Below, piece after piece: positions 56,209-64,000 of a stretch of DNA of 64,000 nt. The DNA lies in NCBI RefSeq assembly GCF_046591575.1, contig NZ_JBIQWA010000003.1, positions 248,001 to 312,000 of the forward strand, in the 5' to 3' direction. The notes below the pieces were generated by a model. It was not told the origin of the DNA, searched no databases, and worked only from the letters and a program-made list of their open reading frames with translations. Numbering within the stretch: the stretch's first letter is position 1; each line of letters opens with the position of its first letter. The translations under genes were made by a program, and so were the position numbers. The DNA comes from Marivita sp046591575. Lineage in GTDB: Bacteria; Pseudomonadota; Alphaproteobacteria; Rhodobacterales; Rhodobacteraceae.

Positions 56209-57065
56209 GCGCGCCGCAGACGTTTAACACAAATTCTCAGACCATTGCATATGAGGTGACCGGGACCGGGCCACCTCTTTTACTGTTGCACGGCTTTCCC
56301 CAGACACGGGCCATGTGGCGTCCGATGGTGCCCGGCTTGGCCGAACAGTTCACAGTTGTGAGCGCTGATCTGCGCGGCTATGGCGACAGCACCAAACCAA
56401 CGTCGGTGCAGGATATGTCCTTTCGCCTGATGGGCGCTGACATGGTTAACCTGATGACGGCGCTGGGGCACCCGCATTTCCACCTTGCCGGACATGACCG
56501 GGGTGCCCGCACGGCGCATCGTATCGCCCTTGATCATCCCAACGCGGTGGACAGCCTGACCGTGATGGACATTGTGCCAACTGAATATCTGCTGTCCAAC
56601 ATGACCACCCGGATCGCCCAAGCCTATTATCACTGGCTGTTTCTGGCGCAGCCCTACCCGTTTCCCGAAACCCTGATCGGTCACGATCCGGACGCCTATT
56701 TTGAACGCTGCCTTTTGGGATTCGGCAAGGCCAGCCTTGATCAATTTGATCCACACCTGTTGACGCTCTACCGCACGGCATGGCGCAGGCCTGACACCAT
56801 CCGGGCCATGTGCCACGATTATCGCGCGGCGCTGGAGATTGATTGGGGCGACGACGCGGCGGACCTTGATCGGCGCGTCACCTGCCCCACGCTGGTTCTA
56901 TATGGACAAGATGGCGCAATGGCGCGGCTTTTGGATGTTCCCGCAAGATGGGCGGATCGGGTATCAAACCTGACGTCAAAACCCATGCCAGGCGGGCATT
57001 TCTTCCCCGACCAGGTTCCAACAGAGACCCAAGGCGCACTGCTTGAATTTTTGAAATCTCTCTGA
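56205..57065 (+). CDS. alpha/beta hydrolase, fluoroacetate-dehalogenase-like
   Basis: A 286-residue hydrolase whose catalytic positions match fluoroacetate dehalogenase (Burkholderia FA1) at identical spacing: nucleophile D98 with R99 and R102 (GHDRGAR), second acid D122, halide-pocket H143 and W144 (YYHWLFLAQP), Y206 and the catalytic H265 (GGHFFP). Each is offset by exactly six from D104, R105, R108, D128, H149, W150, Y212 and H271 of that enzyme. Oxyanion segment: LLLLHGFPQTRAMW. The complete set argues for haloacetate C-X cleavage rather than epoxide or ester hydrolysis. Confidence 0.82.
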   Translation: MSAPQTFNTNSQTIAYEVTGTGPPLLLLHGFPQTRAMWRPMVPGLAEQFTVVSADLRGYGDSTKPTSVQDMSFRLMGADMVNLMTALGHPHFHLAGHDRGARTAHRIALDHPNAVDSLTVMDIVPTEYLLSNMTTRIAQAYYHWLFLAQPYPFPETLIGHDPDAYFERCLLGFGKASLDQFDPHLLTLYRTAWRRPDTIRAMCHDYRAALEIDWGDDAADLDRRVTCPTLVLYGQDGAMARLLDVPARWADRVSNLTSKPMPGGHFFPDQVPTETQGALLEFLKSL

Positions 57066-57080
57066 CCTGAAAAGAAGAAG

Positions 57081-57157
57081 TGGCGCGGTTGACGGGGCTC
57101 GAACCCGCGACCCCCGGCGTGACAGGCCGGTACTCTAACCATCTGAGCTACAACCGC
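57081..57157 (-). tRNA. tRNA-Asp(GTC)
   Basis: A 77-base tRNA including an encoded CCA. It has a complete cloverleaf, acceptor stem GCGGTTG/CAACCGC, anticodon loop CTGTCAC with GTC, and TTCGAGC in the T-loop. Identical to the next copy. Confidence 0.96.
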
Positions 57158-57184
57158 GCATAACGCTGATCCGTTTGGCAGTGG

Positions 57185-57261
57185 TGGCGCGGTTGACGGG
57201 GCTCGAACCCGCGACCCCCGGCGTGACAGGCCGGTACTCTAACCATCTGAGCTACAACCGC
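57185..57261 (-). tRNA. tRNA-Asp(GTC), second identical copy
   Basis: The same 77 bases as the downstream tRNA-Asp, 27 bases away, including encoded CCA. The identity suggests recent duplication or gene conversion. It is the substrate of GluQRS at 1871. Confidence 0.96.
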
Positions 57262-57706
57262 TCACTGCCGCCCGCATCTGGGCGTGTCGCGGGTTCTATG
57301 GATACGACACTGCCCCGTCAAGCGCTTTCAATACGATTTCGGTCGCAAAAGTACCGCCGGACAAAGACGTCGCCACATGCCCTCCTTATCTTTATGAAAA
57401 GCCACGCATTTTATGACGGGTAATTTCAAAACATGCCGGGAAAATCCGGCCTGACGTCATTCGCACAAGACGGCCCATGTCAGGTTGCTACGGCGATTCA
57501 CCACCCCCGTCGCGCCCAAAGCGCCCCCATCCCGCCTTGAACACCAACAGGGAAACAAAGGAATACATTAAAATACAAACGAAATCCTGTATTTGGCTGT
57601 AACATTTTTAACGAACTGACGCTAAGTAACGCCAACACATCTTGATTTAATAGTCTTTTATATAGAACACCTTAACATTGAAACGCTCCACAATTGATAG
57701 TTTGAA
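57262..57706. other. 445-base intergenic region between tRNA-Asp and LytTR gene
   Basis: The right half is AT-rich. It should contain the promoters for the tRNA-Asp pair (leftward) and the LytTR gene (rightward), but I cannot place them with confidence. No supported gene was seen. Confidence 0.4.
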
Positions 57707-58573
57707 ATGAACGAAACGAATAGTTCGAAAACCTTTTTAACACGTGACTTGAACGTCTGGGACCCTTTGGGCGGACAGCATAGCTTTTCCTTTGCTTTTT
57801 TCTTCAAAGTCATAAGTGACCCGCGCTTTCTCTTGTTCGCCGGGCTTGCGCTCCTGCTGTTTTTTGGCACGGACCCCTCTGGCATCCGGCATTATGTGCC
57901 GCTTTGGACCAGCGCGGTGATTTGGCCCATGTCTTATGTCATCTACATGACCGCATTCGGCGTGATCCTTGCGCTGCAATCGCTGCTGACCGCGCAGTAT
58001 CCCGGCTTGCGCGTACCAACATCACTGATCGGTTGCCTGTCGCTGATTCCCGCAGTCTACATCGCGGAAAACGTCATCATAGACTATCTGAGCGGTGGTC
58101 GATTTCCGGCGGATTCGGGGGCAAATTTTCTGTTCTACTTCCTGTCTGTTCAGGTCATCGAAGCGGTGTTCTTCAAATATGTGTTCCCGGTCCTGCATTC
58201 AGATTTCGCCAAGACAATATCCCGTGTTGAAACACCGCCGGAACCGGCACCGACAGCGCGTCAATTGATTATCGGCGGCGAACGCATCCCGCTGGACACG
58301 GTCAAAATGATCGAAGCGCAAGAGCACCATGTCGAAGTCACAACAAACGAGGGTCAAACCAGACTGCGCGCACGGCTGAGTGATATCGTGGCACAAACAT
58401 CGCCATCTGACGGAATTCAGCCGCACCGCTCCTGGTGGGTGGCCCGCCACGCGGCCAAGGGGTTGGAACAAGAGGCCGGTCGCCCGGTTCTGCGCCTGCG
58501 ATGCGATCAGCCGATTCCGGTGGCGCGCACCCGGATTGACCAGGTCAAAACCTGGGTGGACAATCACCTGTAA
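57707..58573 (+). CDS. membrane-bound LytTR transcriptional regulator
   Basis: A 288-residue protein. Four membrane helices occupy about 33-165 (FLLFAGLALLLFF, YVIYMTAFGVILALQSLL, SLIPAVYIAENVIIDYL, FYFLSVQVIEAVFFKYVF). A LytTR DNA-binding domain follows (about 190-288; RIPLDTVKMIEAQEHHVEV, HRSWWVARHAAKG). It has no receiver domain, so it probably responds directly to a membrane signal. It is alone between tRNA genes; the target is unknown. Confidence 0.88.
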   Translation: MNETNSSKTFLTRDLNVWDPLGGQHSFSFAFFFKVISDPRFLLFAGLALLLFFGTDPSGIRHYVPLWTSAVIWPMSYVIYMTAFGVILALQSLLTAQYPGLRVPTSLIGCLSLIPAVYIAENVIIDYLSGGRFPADSGANFLFYFLSVQVIEAVFFKYVFPVLHSDFAKTISRVETPPEPAPTARQLIIGGERIPLDTVKMIEAQEHHVEVTTNEGQTRLRARLSDIVAQTSPSDGIQPHRSWWVARHAAKGLEQEAGRPVLRLRCDQPIPVARTRIDQVKTWVDNHL

Positions 58574-58627
58574 TGCATTGATTTCACAGGTATAGTCCGC
58601 AAAACATCTGATGCAAAACTCGGGAAA

Positions 58628-58703
<76 letters not shown>

Positions 58704-58864
58704 GCTGGCGTGGGGTTTAGCCAAGCCGCGCGCCTGCCGCAAGGGGGCATTTTGGATTTTTTCCATTGCGCGAAAATTGTGGTTTCGCGCCTTCGGTGTG
58801 GCGCTCAATCCCTTGTGATCCAAAGAATTCCAAGACGAAATATCGTCAAAGCTGGGACGGAAAA

Positions 58865-58939
58865 TGGTGGGTGATAAGAGATTTGAACTCCTGACATCTT
58901 CGATGTGAACGAAGCGCTCTACCACTGAGCTAATCACCC
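58865..58939 (-). tRNA. tRNA-Val(CAC)
   Basis: A 75-base tRNA with encoded CCA, similar to the TAC copy but with anticodon CAC (loop TTCACAT), one base fewer in the D-loop and several T-arm changes. It is upstream of the TAC copy by about 160 bases and just downstream of the HU gene. Confidence 0.95.
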
Positions 58940-58958
58940 AACGCAGATGGGTTTAGCT

Positions 58959-59351
58959 TTACTCTGCCGCCTGCGCAAGAGGGTCAATCGGGTCCGCTTG
59001 ACGCGGTTCATTGCGCCGCAAGCGTGTTGTGATGATATGGGCCTTGGTTGTCTTTTTCATACGGGTGATTTTAAGCTTGCCCATTGGTGCCAGGTTCAAT
59101 TCCCGCCCGTTTGCGATTGTTTCGCCCAACACGGCCAGCATTGCTTCGATCACCGGCTTGGCATCGCGTTTTTTTACACCGCTACGCGCCACGATCGTGT
59201 CGATCAGCTCTTTCTTCTTAAGCTCAGGCTCCGTGATTCTGGGTGATTCATTGACCACAACTTCCGGGTCCGGTGCTTTTGCTGCCGCCGGGGTCGCGCG
59301 GGCCGGTGTGGCTTTGCGCACAGCTGTCGATGTTTTGCGGGTGGTTCCCAT
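58959..59351 (-). CDS. HU/IHF-like DNA-binding protein with N-terminal extension
   Basis: A 130-residue protein. Residues about 45-115 form the HU fold (LKKKELIDTIVARSGVKKRD, VIEAMLAVLGETIANGRELN). The DNA-gripping arm is shortened and lacks the usual RNP loop. About 45 N-terminal residues are Ala/Thr/Pro/Lys-rich, like histone H1-type tails. A basic segment near the C-terminus (TTRLRRNEPR) may add DNA contact. It lies between lon and tRNA-Val. Confidence 0.85.
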   Translation of the reverse strand: MGTTRKTSTAVRKATPARATPAAAKAPDPEVVVNESPRITEPELKKKELIDTIVARSGVKKRDAKPVIEAMLAVLGETIANGRELNLAPMGKLKITRMKKTTKAHIITTRLRRNEPRQADPIDPLAQAAE

Positions 59352-59527
59352 GATGCTCTTCCCTCAGTATTCGAAATTTTAAGCGTCTTTTTGCGTCAGC
59401 ATAACAAAAACCCATACTTTATCCAGTCGGCATATTGCGATTTACATCAACATCTTGATCCGCAACTATAATTAAGCGCAGGCCATCGGTGGCGAGGTCC
59501 GTTTGCGCAACGCAACCCGCGACAAAG

Positions 59528-59552
59528 AAAAAGGGCGCTCCGACGAGCGCCC
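59528..59552 (-). terminator. terminator of lon
   Basis: Perfect eight-base stem GGGCGCTC/GAGCGCCC (59533-59540 and 59545-59552) with loop CGAC, followed on the minus strand by five T. It is 28 bases after the lon stop. Confidence 0.9.
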
Positions 59553-59580
59553 TTTCCTGTTCAGTGCGATCAAAGACCGA

Positions 59581-61992
59581 TCAATGTGCCACAGGGGCCG
59601 TCCCTTGTGCCGCCGCTTCGGCCGCACGCGCCGCCGCTGCGGCCTCTTCTGCTGCTTCGTCCCATTCGATTGATTTGGGCTTGTCCACCAACGCAATCTT
59701 AAGAACATCAGACACATGATTGACCGGGATAATCTCTAGCCCGTTCTTCACATTGTCCGGCAGCTCGGCCAGGTCTTTTTCGTTTTCCTGCGGAATCAGA
59801 ACCGTCTTGATCCCACCCCGCAGCGCCGCAAGCAGCTTTTCTTTCAACCCACCGATCGGCATCGCATTGCCGCGCAACGACACCTCGCCGGTCATGGCAA
59901 TGTCACGTTTGACAGGGATGCCTGTCAGAACAGAGACAATCGACGTCACCATCGCCAAACCGGCAGACGGGCCATCCTTGGGCGTGGCCCCATCCGGCAC
60001 GTGGACATGGATGTCCATCTTGTCGAATTGCGGCGGTTTCACCCCGATCTGAGGTGAGATCGACCGCACATAGCTGGCCGCGGCGTCGATGGATTCTTTC
60101 ATCACATCACCCAGCTTGCCTGTGGTTTTCATCCGTCCCTTACCGGGCAGTTTCAGCGCCTCGATATGCAACAGGTCCCCACCGACAGAGGTATAGGCCA
60201 ACCCGGTCACCACGCCGACCTGATTTTCATCCTCGGCCAGACCGTAGCGGTATTTGCGAACACCAAGATAGTCGTCAAGGTTGTCCGGCGTGATCACCAC
60301 CTTGTCTTCTTCCTTCTTGATGATCTTGGTCACCGCTTTACGCGCCAACTTGGAGATTTCGCGTTCCAGATTCCGCACACCGGCTTCGCGGGTATAGTAC
60401 CGCACGACATCCGTCAGTGCCTCGTCCGCCAGCTCAAACTCGCCTTTTCTCAAACCATGGTTCTTAACCTGCTTTGAAATCAGGTGACGCTTGGCGATCT
60501 CGGCCTTTTCGTCCTCGGTGTAACCTGCCAGTGGAATGATCTCCATCCGATCCAAAAGCGGCCCCGGCATGTTATAGCTGTTCGCCGTGGTCAGGAACAT
60601 CACGTTCGACAGGTCGTATTCCACTTCAAGGTAGTGGTCGACGAACGTGCCGTTCTGTTCCGGATCAAGCACTTCAAGCATGGCCGACGCCGGATCACCC
60701 CGGAAATCCTGACCCATCTTGTCGATCTCGTCGAGCAGGATCAGCGGGTTCGTCGTCTTGGCCTTTTTCAGCGCCTGGATGATCTTGCCCGGCATGGAGC
60801 CGATATAGGTCCGGCGGTGGCCACGAATTTCCGACTCGTCGCGCACACCACCCAGCGAGATGCGAATAAATTCGCGCCCCGTGGCTTTGGCAACCGATTT
60901 GCCCAGCGAGGTTTTACCCACACCCGGAGGGCCGACAAGGCACATGATCGGGCCTTTCAGCTTTTTCGAGCGTTGTTGCACCGCAAGGTATTCGACAATG
61001 CGCTCCTTGACCTTCTCAAGCCCATAGTGATCGGCATCAAGGATCTTTTCGGCACCGCCCAAATCCTTTTTCACGCGGGATTTCTTGCCCCACGGGATCG
61101 ACAGCATCCAGTCAAGATAGTTGCGCACGACAGTCGCTTCGGCGCTCATCGGGCTCATGTTCTTGAGCTTTTTGATCTCGGCCTCGGCCTTTTCGCGCGC
61201 TTCCTTGGACAGTTTGGTCTCGTTGACCTTGGCTTCCAATTCCGCGACTTCGTTCTGGCCATCCTCGCCGTCGCCCAGTTCCTTCTGAATAGCCTTCATC
61301 TGCTCATTCAGATAATACTCGCGCTGCGTGCGCTCCATTTGGGATTTGACGCGGGTTTTGATCTTTTTCTCGACCTGCAGCACAGACATTTCGCCCTGCA
61401 TCAGGCCATAAACCTTCTCAAGACGTTCGCTCACGGCAAGCGTTTCAAGCAATTCCTGCTTTTGATCAACTTCAATCCCAAGATGCCCCGCAACCAGATC
61501 GGCCAGCTTGGCAGGCTCCTCGGCTTCGGACACAGCGCCGAGCGCTTCTTCGGGGATGTTTTTCTTGACCTTTGAATACCGCTCGAACTCTGCGCCCACA
61601 GTGCGCACAAGCGCTTCAATGGCGGCAGGATCGCCCGGCATTTCGGTCAGATATTCGGCGTTGGCTTCAAAGAAGTCATCGTTTTCGATGTAATCGGTGA
61701 TGCGCACACGGCTTTGGCCTTCGACCAGCACCTTAACGGTGCCATCGGGAAGCTTCAAAAGCTGCAGCACATTGGCCAGCACGCCGGCTTTGAAAATACC
61801 ATCGGTTTGTGGATCGTCCTCGGACGGGTCCATCTGGCTGGCAAGCAGGATCTGCTTGTCATCGGCCATCACCTCTTCCAGGGCACGCACAGATTTGTCG
61901 CGTCCGACAAAAAGCGGCACGATCATGTGCGGAAACACGACGATGTCGCGCAACGGCAGCACTGGGTAAGATGCGTTAAGGGGCTCTTGCAT
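59581..61992 (-). CDS. lon: ATP-dependent protease Lon
   Basis: Lon degrades damaged and regulatory proteins in the cytoplasm. The 803-residue protein has the N-terminal LAN domain (YPVLPLRDIVVFPHMIVPLF), Walker A GPPGVGKTSLGKSVA, Walker B NPLILLDEIDKM and the protease domain. The catalytic serine is in TPKDGPSAGLAM and the lysine in GGLKEKLLAALRGGI. The Ala/Glu-rich C-terminal tail is normal for alphaproteobacteria. The ATG at 61992 follows GGAAACGAGC. In Caulobacter Lon degrades CcrM, DnaA and SciP; the last has a homologue here. Confidence 0.97.
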   Translation of the reverse strand: MQEPLNASYPVLPLRDIVVFPHMIVPLFVGRDKSVRALEEVMADDKQILLASQMDPSEDDPQTDGIFKAGVLANVLQLLKLPDGTVKVLVEGQSRVRITDYIENDDFFEANAEYLTEMPGDPAAIEALVRTVGAEFERYSKVKKNIPEEALGAVSEAEEPAKLADLVAGHLGIEVDQKQELLETLAVSERLEKVYGLMQGEMSVLQVEKKIKTRVKSQMERTQREYYLNEQMKAIQKELGDGEDGQNEVAELEAKVNETKLSKEAREKAEAEIKKLKNMSPMSAEATVVRNYLDWMLSIPWGKKSRVKKDLGGAEKILDADHYGLEKVKERIVEYLAVQQRSKKLKGPIMCLVGPPGVGKTSLGKSVAKATGREFIRISLGGVRDESEIRGHRRTYIGSMPGKIIQALKKAKTTNPLILLDEIDKMGQDFRGDPASAMLEVLDPEQNGTFVDHYLEVEYDLSNVMFLTTANSYNMPGPLLDRMEIIPLAGYTEDEKAEIAKRHLISKQVKNHGLRKGEFELADEALTDVVRYYTREAGVRNLEREISKLARKAVTKIIKKEEDKVVITPDNLDDYLGVRKYRYGLAEDENQVGVVTGLAYTSVGGDLLHIEALKLPGKGRMKTTGKLGDVMKESIDAAASYVRSISPQIGVKPPQFDKMDIHVHVPDGATPKDGPSAGLAMVTSIVSVLTGIPVKRDIAMTGEVSLRGNAMPIGGLKEKLLAALRGGIKTVLIPQENEKDLAELPDNVKNGLEIIPVNHVSDVLKIALVDKPKSIEWDEAAEEAAAAARAAEAAAQGTAPVAH

Positions 61993-62192
61993 GCTCGTTT
62001 CCTTTTCTTGGCAAGACCCGTCGTCCCTCTTTGAGGCAACAGACGCGTCTCCGGTCATGGAGGTTAAAGGTGGTGCAAGCATCACCAGATTTCAACCTAT
62101 CGCGTGTCCACTCCACCATATTCGGTTGACCAACACCTTCAAGCCGCTTCTCGGCGAGGTGGTGTATTTTTCGTTTACCAGCATAACCTATG

Positions 62193-62219
62193 AAAAAAGG
62201 TCGCCCGAACAGGCGACCT
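62193..62219 (-). terminator. terminator of the PRC-barrel gene
   Basis: Eight-base stem AGGTCGCC/GGCGACCT with a six-base loop, followed on the minus strand by a run of T (62198-62193). It separates the PRC-barrel gene from lon. Confidence 0.88.
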
Positions 62220-62267
62220 TTCTTCTGTCATAGACGGGTTTGCCCTTTATCGACATGGCCCCACGGA

Positions 62268-63362
62268 TCAATTGACCTGTGGCAACAAGTCACGAAGGCG
62301 TACCGTATCATCGGCAATGCGAACTTCGGTGGTGTCGTATTCCGGCATGTTTTCAAGCTCGGCTTCCGTGTGGCTTGGCACCAGGACGCTGCCGTCACGC
62401 ATTTCCAGACGGTCAACAGGCACGGCAATGTCATGTTCGCCCAAACCAAGGAATCCACCAACACCGACGATGGCGACAATGGTTTCACCGCGCACACCGA
62501 TATTGTCGATTTCACCGACATCGCTGCCGTCTTCGGTCATCACGTCCAATCCCAGCAGATCGCTGGTGGTGACATCGGCCATCGAGGTCTGCACAAACCC
62601 GGTTGCATAGGTCTCGCGGTCTTCCTCGGACTGCATATTGCCGGCGTCGTCCGCCTGATAATCAAGCAAGCGCACATCCGCTTCGGCCTGATCCACAGTC
62701 ACATCCGCACCCTCTACGCCTTCGATCCGCACTTCAGGCTCTGCCTGGGACACTTCAACATTTGCGTCCTCGGATTGTTCGATGTTCACCTGCGGGTCGG
62801 CAGAGGATACTTCGATATTGGCATCAGCCGCCTCGTCGATTTCCACGTTCGATCCGGCATCCGCTTGTTCGACGCGAACCTGCGGTTGGGATTCCTCGAT
62901 AGTGATGCGCGGTTCGGGACGGATGAAGTTGACGACCGGCTCAGGCGTTTCAACCTGCACGTTCGGGTCGTTCTGGCTAACATCGACATTTGGGCGCGGC
63001 ACGCGGATTGTGATAATCGGCTCTGGGATGCGGACCGTCACAATGGGTTGTTCCTGTTCGATTGTCACGATCGGCGCTTGCTGCTGAACTGTGACATTCG
63101 GCTCTGGCACCTGCACGTTGATCTCGGGCTGTGGTTGTTCGACTGTCACCTCGGGCGCGGATTGGCTGACATCAACATCGGGTTCGTCGATTGTGACTGT
63201 GACTTTCGGCTCGCCCTGCTCGACCATGACGCTGCCGCCTGTGGGTGCAACCTGAGCTGTGGTGGTTTCGGTATTCTGGCTTGTGGACTGGGCCGCAACC
63301 GCACTGCTAAGCGCAATGGCTGATACCGCTCCAAGAATGGAGGATTTGAGAGTGAAGTACAT
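62268..63362 (-). CDS. secreted nonapeptide-repeat protein with PRC-barrel domain
   Basis: A 364-residue protein with a signal peptide (MYFTLKSSILGAVSAIALSS, cleavage about residue 24). Residues 43-168 are 14 tandem nine-residue units P-x-[VI]-x-[VI]-x-x-x-x in exact register, with proline at 52, 61, 70 and on to 160. Seven looser units follow to about 235. Gln, Glu and Pro dominate. The C-terminal PRC-barrel (about 260-345; TTSDLLGLDVMTEDGSDVGE, VPVDRLEMRDGSVLV) is typical of surface-sensing or stress proteins. The ATG at 63362 follows GGAGATG. Function unknown; probably periplasmic or surface-exposed. Confidence 0.8.
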   Translation of the reverse strand: MYFTLKSSILGAVSAIALSSAVAAQSTSQNTETTTAQVAPTGGSVMVEQGEPKVTVTIDEPDVDVSQSAPEVTVEQPQPEINVQVPEPNVTVQQQAPIVTIEQEQPIVTVRIPEPIITIRVPRPNVDVSQNDPNVQVETPEPVVNFIRPEPRITIEESQPQVRVEQADAGSNVEIDEAADANIEVSSADPQVNIEQSEDANVEVSQAEPEVRIEGVEGADVTVDQAEADVRLLDYQADDAGNMQSEEDRETYATGFVQTSMADVTTSDLLGLDVMTEDGSDVGEIDNIGVRGETIVAIVGVGGFLGLGEHDIAVPVDRLEMRDGSVLVPSHTEAELENMPEYDTTEVRIADDTVRLRDLLPQVN

Positions 63363-63414
63363 GGAACATCTCCTTTCGATTATGGCGCGGCGAATTGACC
63401 GGCCTTGTCGAAAT

Positions 63415-63477
63415 AAGCGTCTGCACTGAAAACAGTTCCCCGAATAATTTTCGGAACAAAATGCTGAACCTAGCGTT
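63415..63477. promoter_or_regulatory. ECF-type promoter-like motifs upstream of the PRC-barrel gene
   Basis: On the plus strand GGAAC (63453-63457), 16 bases, CGTT (63474-63477). On the minus strand GGAAC (63439-63435) is followed after 15 bases by CGCTT (63419-63415), pointing at the PRC gene about 55 bases away. The plus-strand match points into the 3' end of tgt. Confidence 0.3.
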
Positions 63478-63485
63478 GCCGACGC

Positions 63486-64000
63486 CTACACGGGTTCAAT
63501 GTCACCAGCGTCGCGCAGGGCGTGAAATCGCGCCTCAAAGTGTGCGAATGTTCCAGACGCAATCGCGTCTCGCAGACCCTGCATCAACTCCTGATAGTAA
63601 TGCAGATTGTGCCAGGTCAACAGCATGCCCGAAATCATCTCTTGCGCGCGGAACACGTGGTGCAAATAGGCGCGGCTGTAATTGCGGCAGGCGGGACAGG
63701 TGCAGTGCTCGTCCAAGGGTCTTGGATCGTCCTGATGACGGGCGTTCTTGATGTTCACCTGCCCGCGCCGCGTCCACGCCTGCCCCGTGCGCCCCGACCG
63801 CGACGGCAGCACGCAATCCATCATGTCGATCCCGCGCTTGACGGCGCCGACAATATCATCCGGCTTGCCAACCCCCATCAGATACCGAGGCTTGTCTTCG
63901 GGCAATTGCCCCGGCGCGTAATCCAGACAGCCGAACATCGCCTCCTGCCCCTCGCCCACCGCCAGACCGCCAACCGCGTAGCCGTCAAAGCCAATGGCCC
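63486..64000 (-). CDS. tgt: queuine tRNA-ribosyltransferase (5' end beyond window)
   Basis: Tgt exchanges guanine 34 for preQ1 in GUN-anticodon tRNAs such as tRNA-Asp. The C-terminal ~170 residues are visible: GFDGYAVGGLAVGEGQEAMF at the right edge, RYLMGVGKPDDIVGAVKRGI and CVLPSRSGRTGQAWTRRGQV. The zinc site is CTCPAC followed by the histidine in AYLHHVF. The frame runs off the right edge. It works in the same pathway as GluQRS at 1871. Confidence 0.97.
   Translation of the reverse strand, partial: AIGFDGYAVGGLAVGEGQEAMFGCLDYAPGQLPEDKPRYLMGVGKPDDIVGAVKRGIDMMDCVLPSRSGRTGQAWTRRGQVNIKNARHQDDPRPLDEHCTCPACRNYSRAYLHHVFRAQEMISGMLLTWHNLHYYQELMQGLRDAIASGTFAHFEARFHALRDAGDIEPV

Noticed and set aside
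60484..61575. A 363-codon plus-strand frame opposite lon, and similar long frames opposite cimA and the PRC-barrel gene
   Set aside because: Antisense shadows; the opposite strand carries well-defined protein families.

Overview
The window reads as a chromosomal segment of a Rhodobacteraceae (Roseobacter-group) alphaproteobacterium. Evidence: ctrA followed by a SciP/DUF1153 gene, a C4-pathway 5-aminolevulinate synthase (hemA), a three-gene TRAP transporter, GluQRS, the amiC-mrcA-prfB order, bpt, high GC and dense ATGA-type gene overlaps. No rRNA, prophage, IS element or CRISPR array was found. Most of the window is housekeeping chromosome with a few accessory insertions. One ambiguous base (n) at 34795 is flanked by an exact 157-bp duplication, which looks like an unmerged contig join.

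Layout. 1-4 kb: trmFO (cut by the window edge), a methyltransferase, gluQ, hisI and an IscU-like protein. 4-10 kb: on the minus strand sciP, ctrA, ligA, recG and a 44-residue membrane peptide behind a LexA box; mnmA diverges. 11-17 kb: a TagE/GtfA-like glycosyltransferase, a carboxylesterase-alkA-cobK operon, an MFS transporter, a small lipoprotein and a phytoene-synthase-fold protein that probably is not an enzyme. 17-27 kb: cimA-cysS (cysS has a low-GC, enlarged 3' half), an aminotransferase with TfoX-C, ndk, an ABC-F ATPase, marC, an aspartic protease, bpt and a cupin. 28-36 kb: the TRAP operon, then ilvL-ilvB-ilvH with a readable attenuator. 36-45 kb: an XRE regulator, a Rieske oxygenase with a small partner, DUF2189, prfB, mrcA, amiC and an aminotransferase. 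45-57 kb: an M48-TPR protease, DsbA, a cytosine methyltransferase with a GIY-YIG nuclease (likely restriction-modification), ispG, a RodZ-like protein, hemA behind an FNR box, a dipeptidase and a dehalogenase-like hydrolase. 57-64 kb: two tRNA-Asp, a membrane LytTR regulator, two tRNA-Val, an HU-like protein, lon, a secreted nonapeptide-repeat/PRC-barrel protein and tgt (cut by the window edge).

How genes work together. trmFO, mnmA, gluQ and tgt all modify tRNA, three of them at the wobble position. ctrA and sciP form a cell-cycle module with a CtrA-like site before ctrA. recG, ligA, alkA and the LexA-box peptide concern DNA repair and the SOS response. cimA and ilvBH feed branched-chain amino-acid synthesis, and the ilv leader peptide contains a Leu-Val-Val-Ile-Val run. 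amiC, mrcA and the RodZ-like protein concern the cell wall.

The strongest second-look items are: (1) the SOS-type small membrane peptide at 3826-3960; (2) the exact nine-residue-period repeat in the protein at 62268-63362; (3) the mosaic cysS; (4) the methyltransferase/GIY-YIG pair; (5) the ilv attenuator; (6) a hydrolase matching every catalytic position of fluoroacetate dehalogenase.
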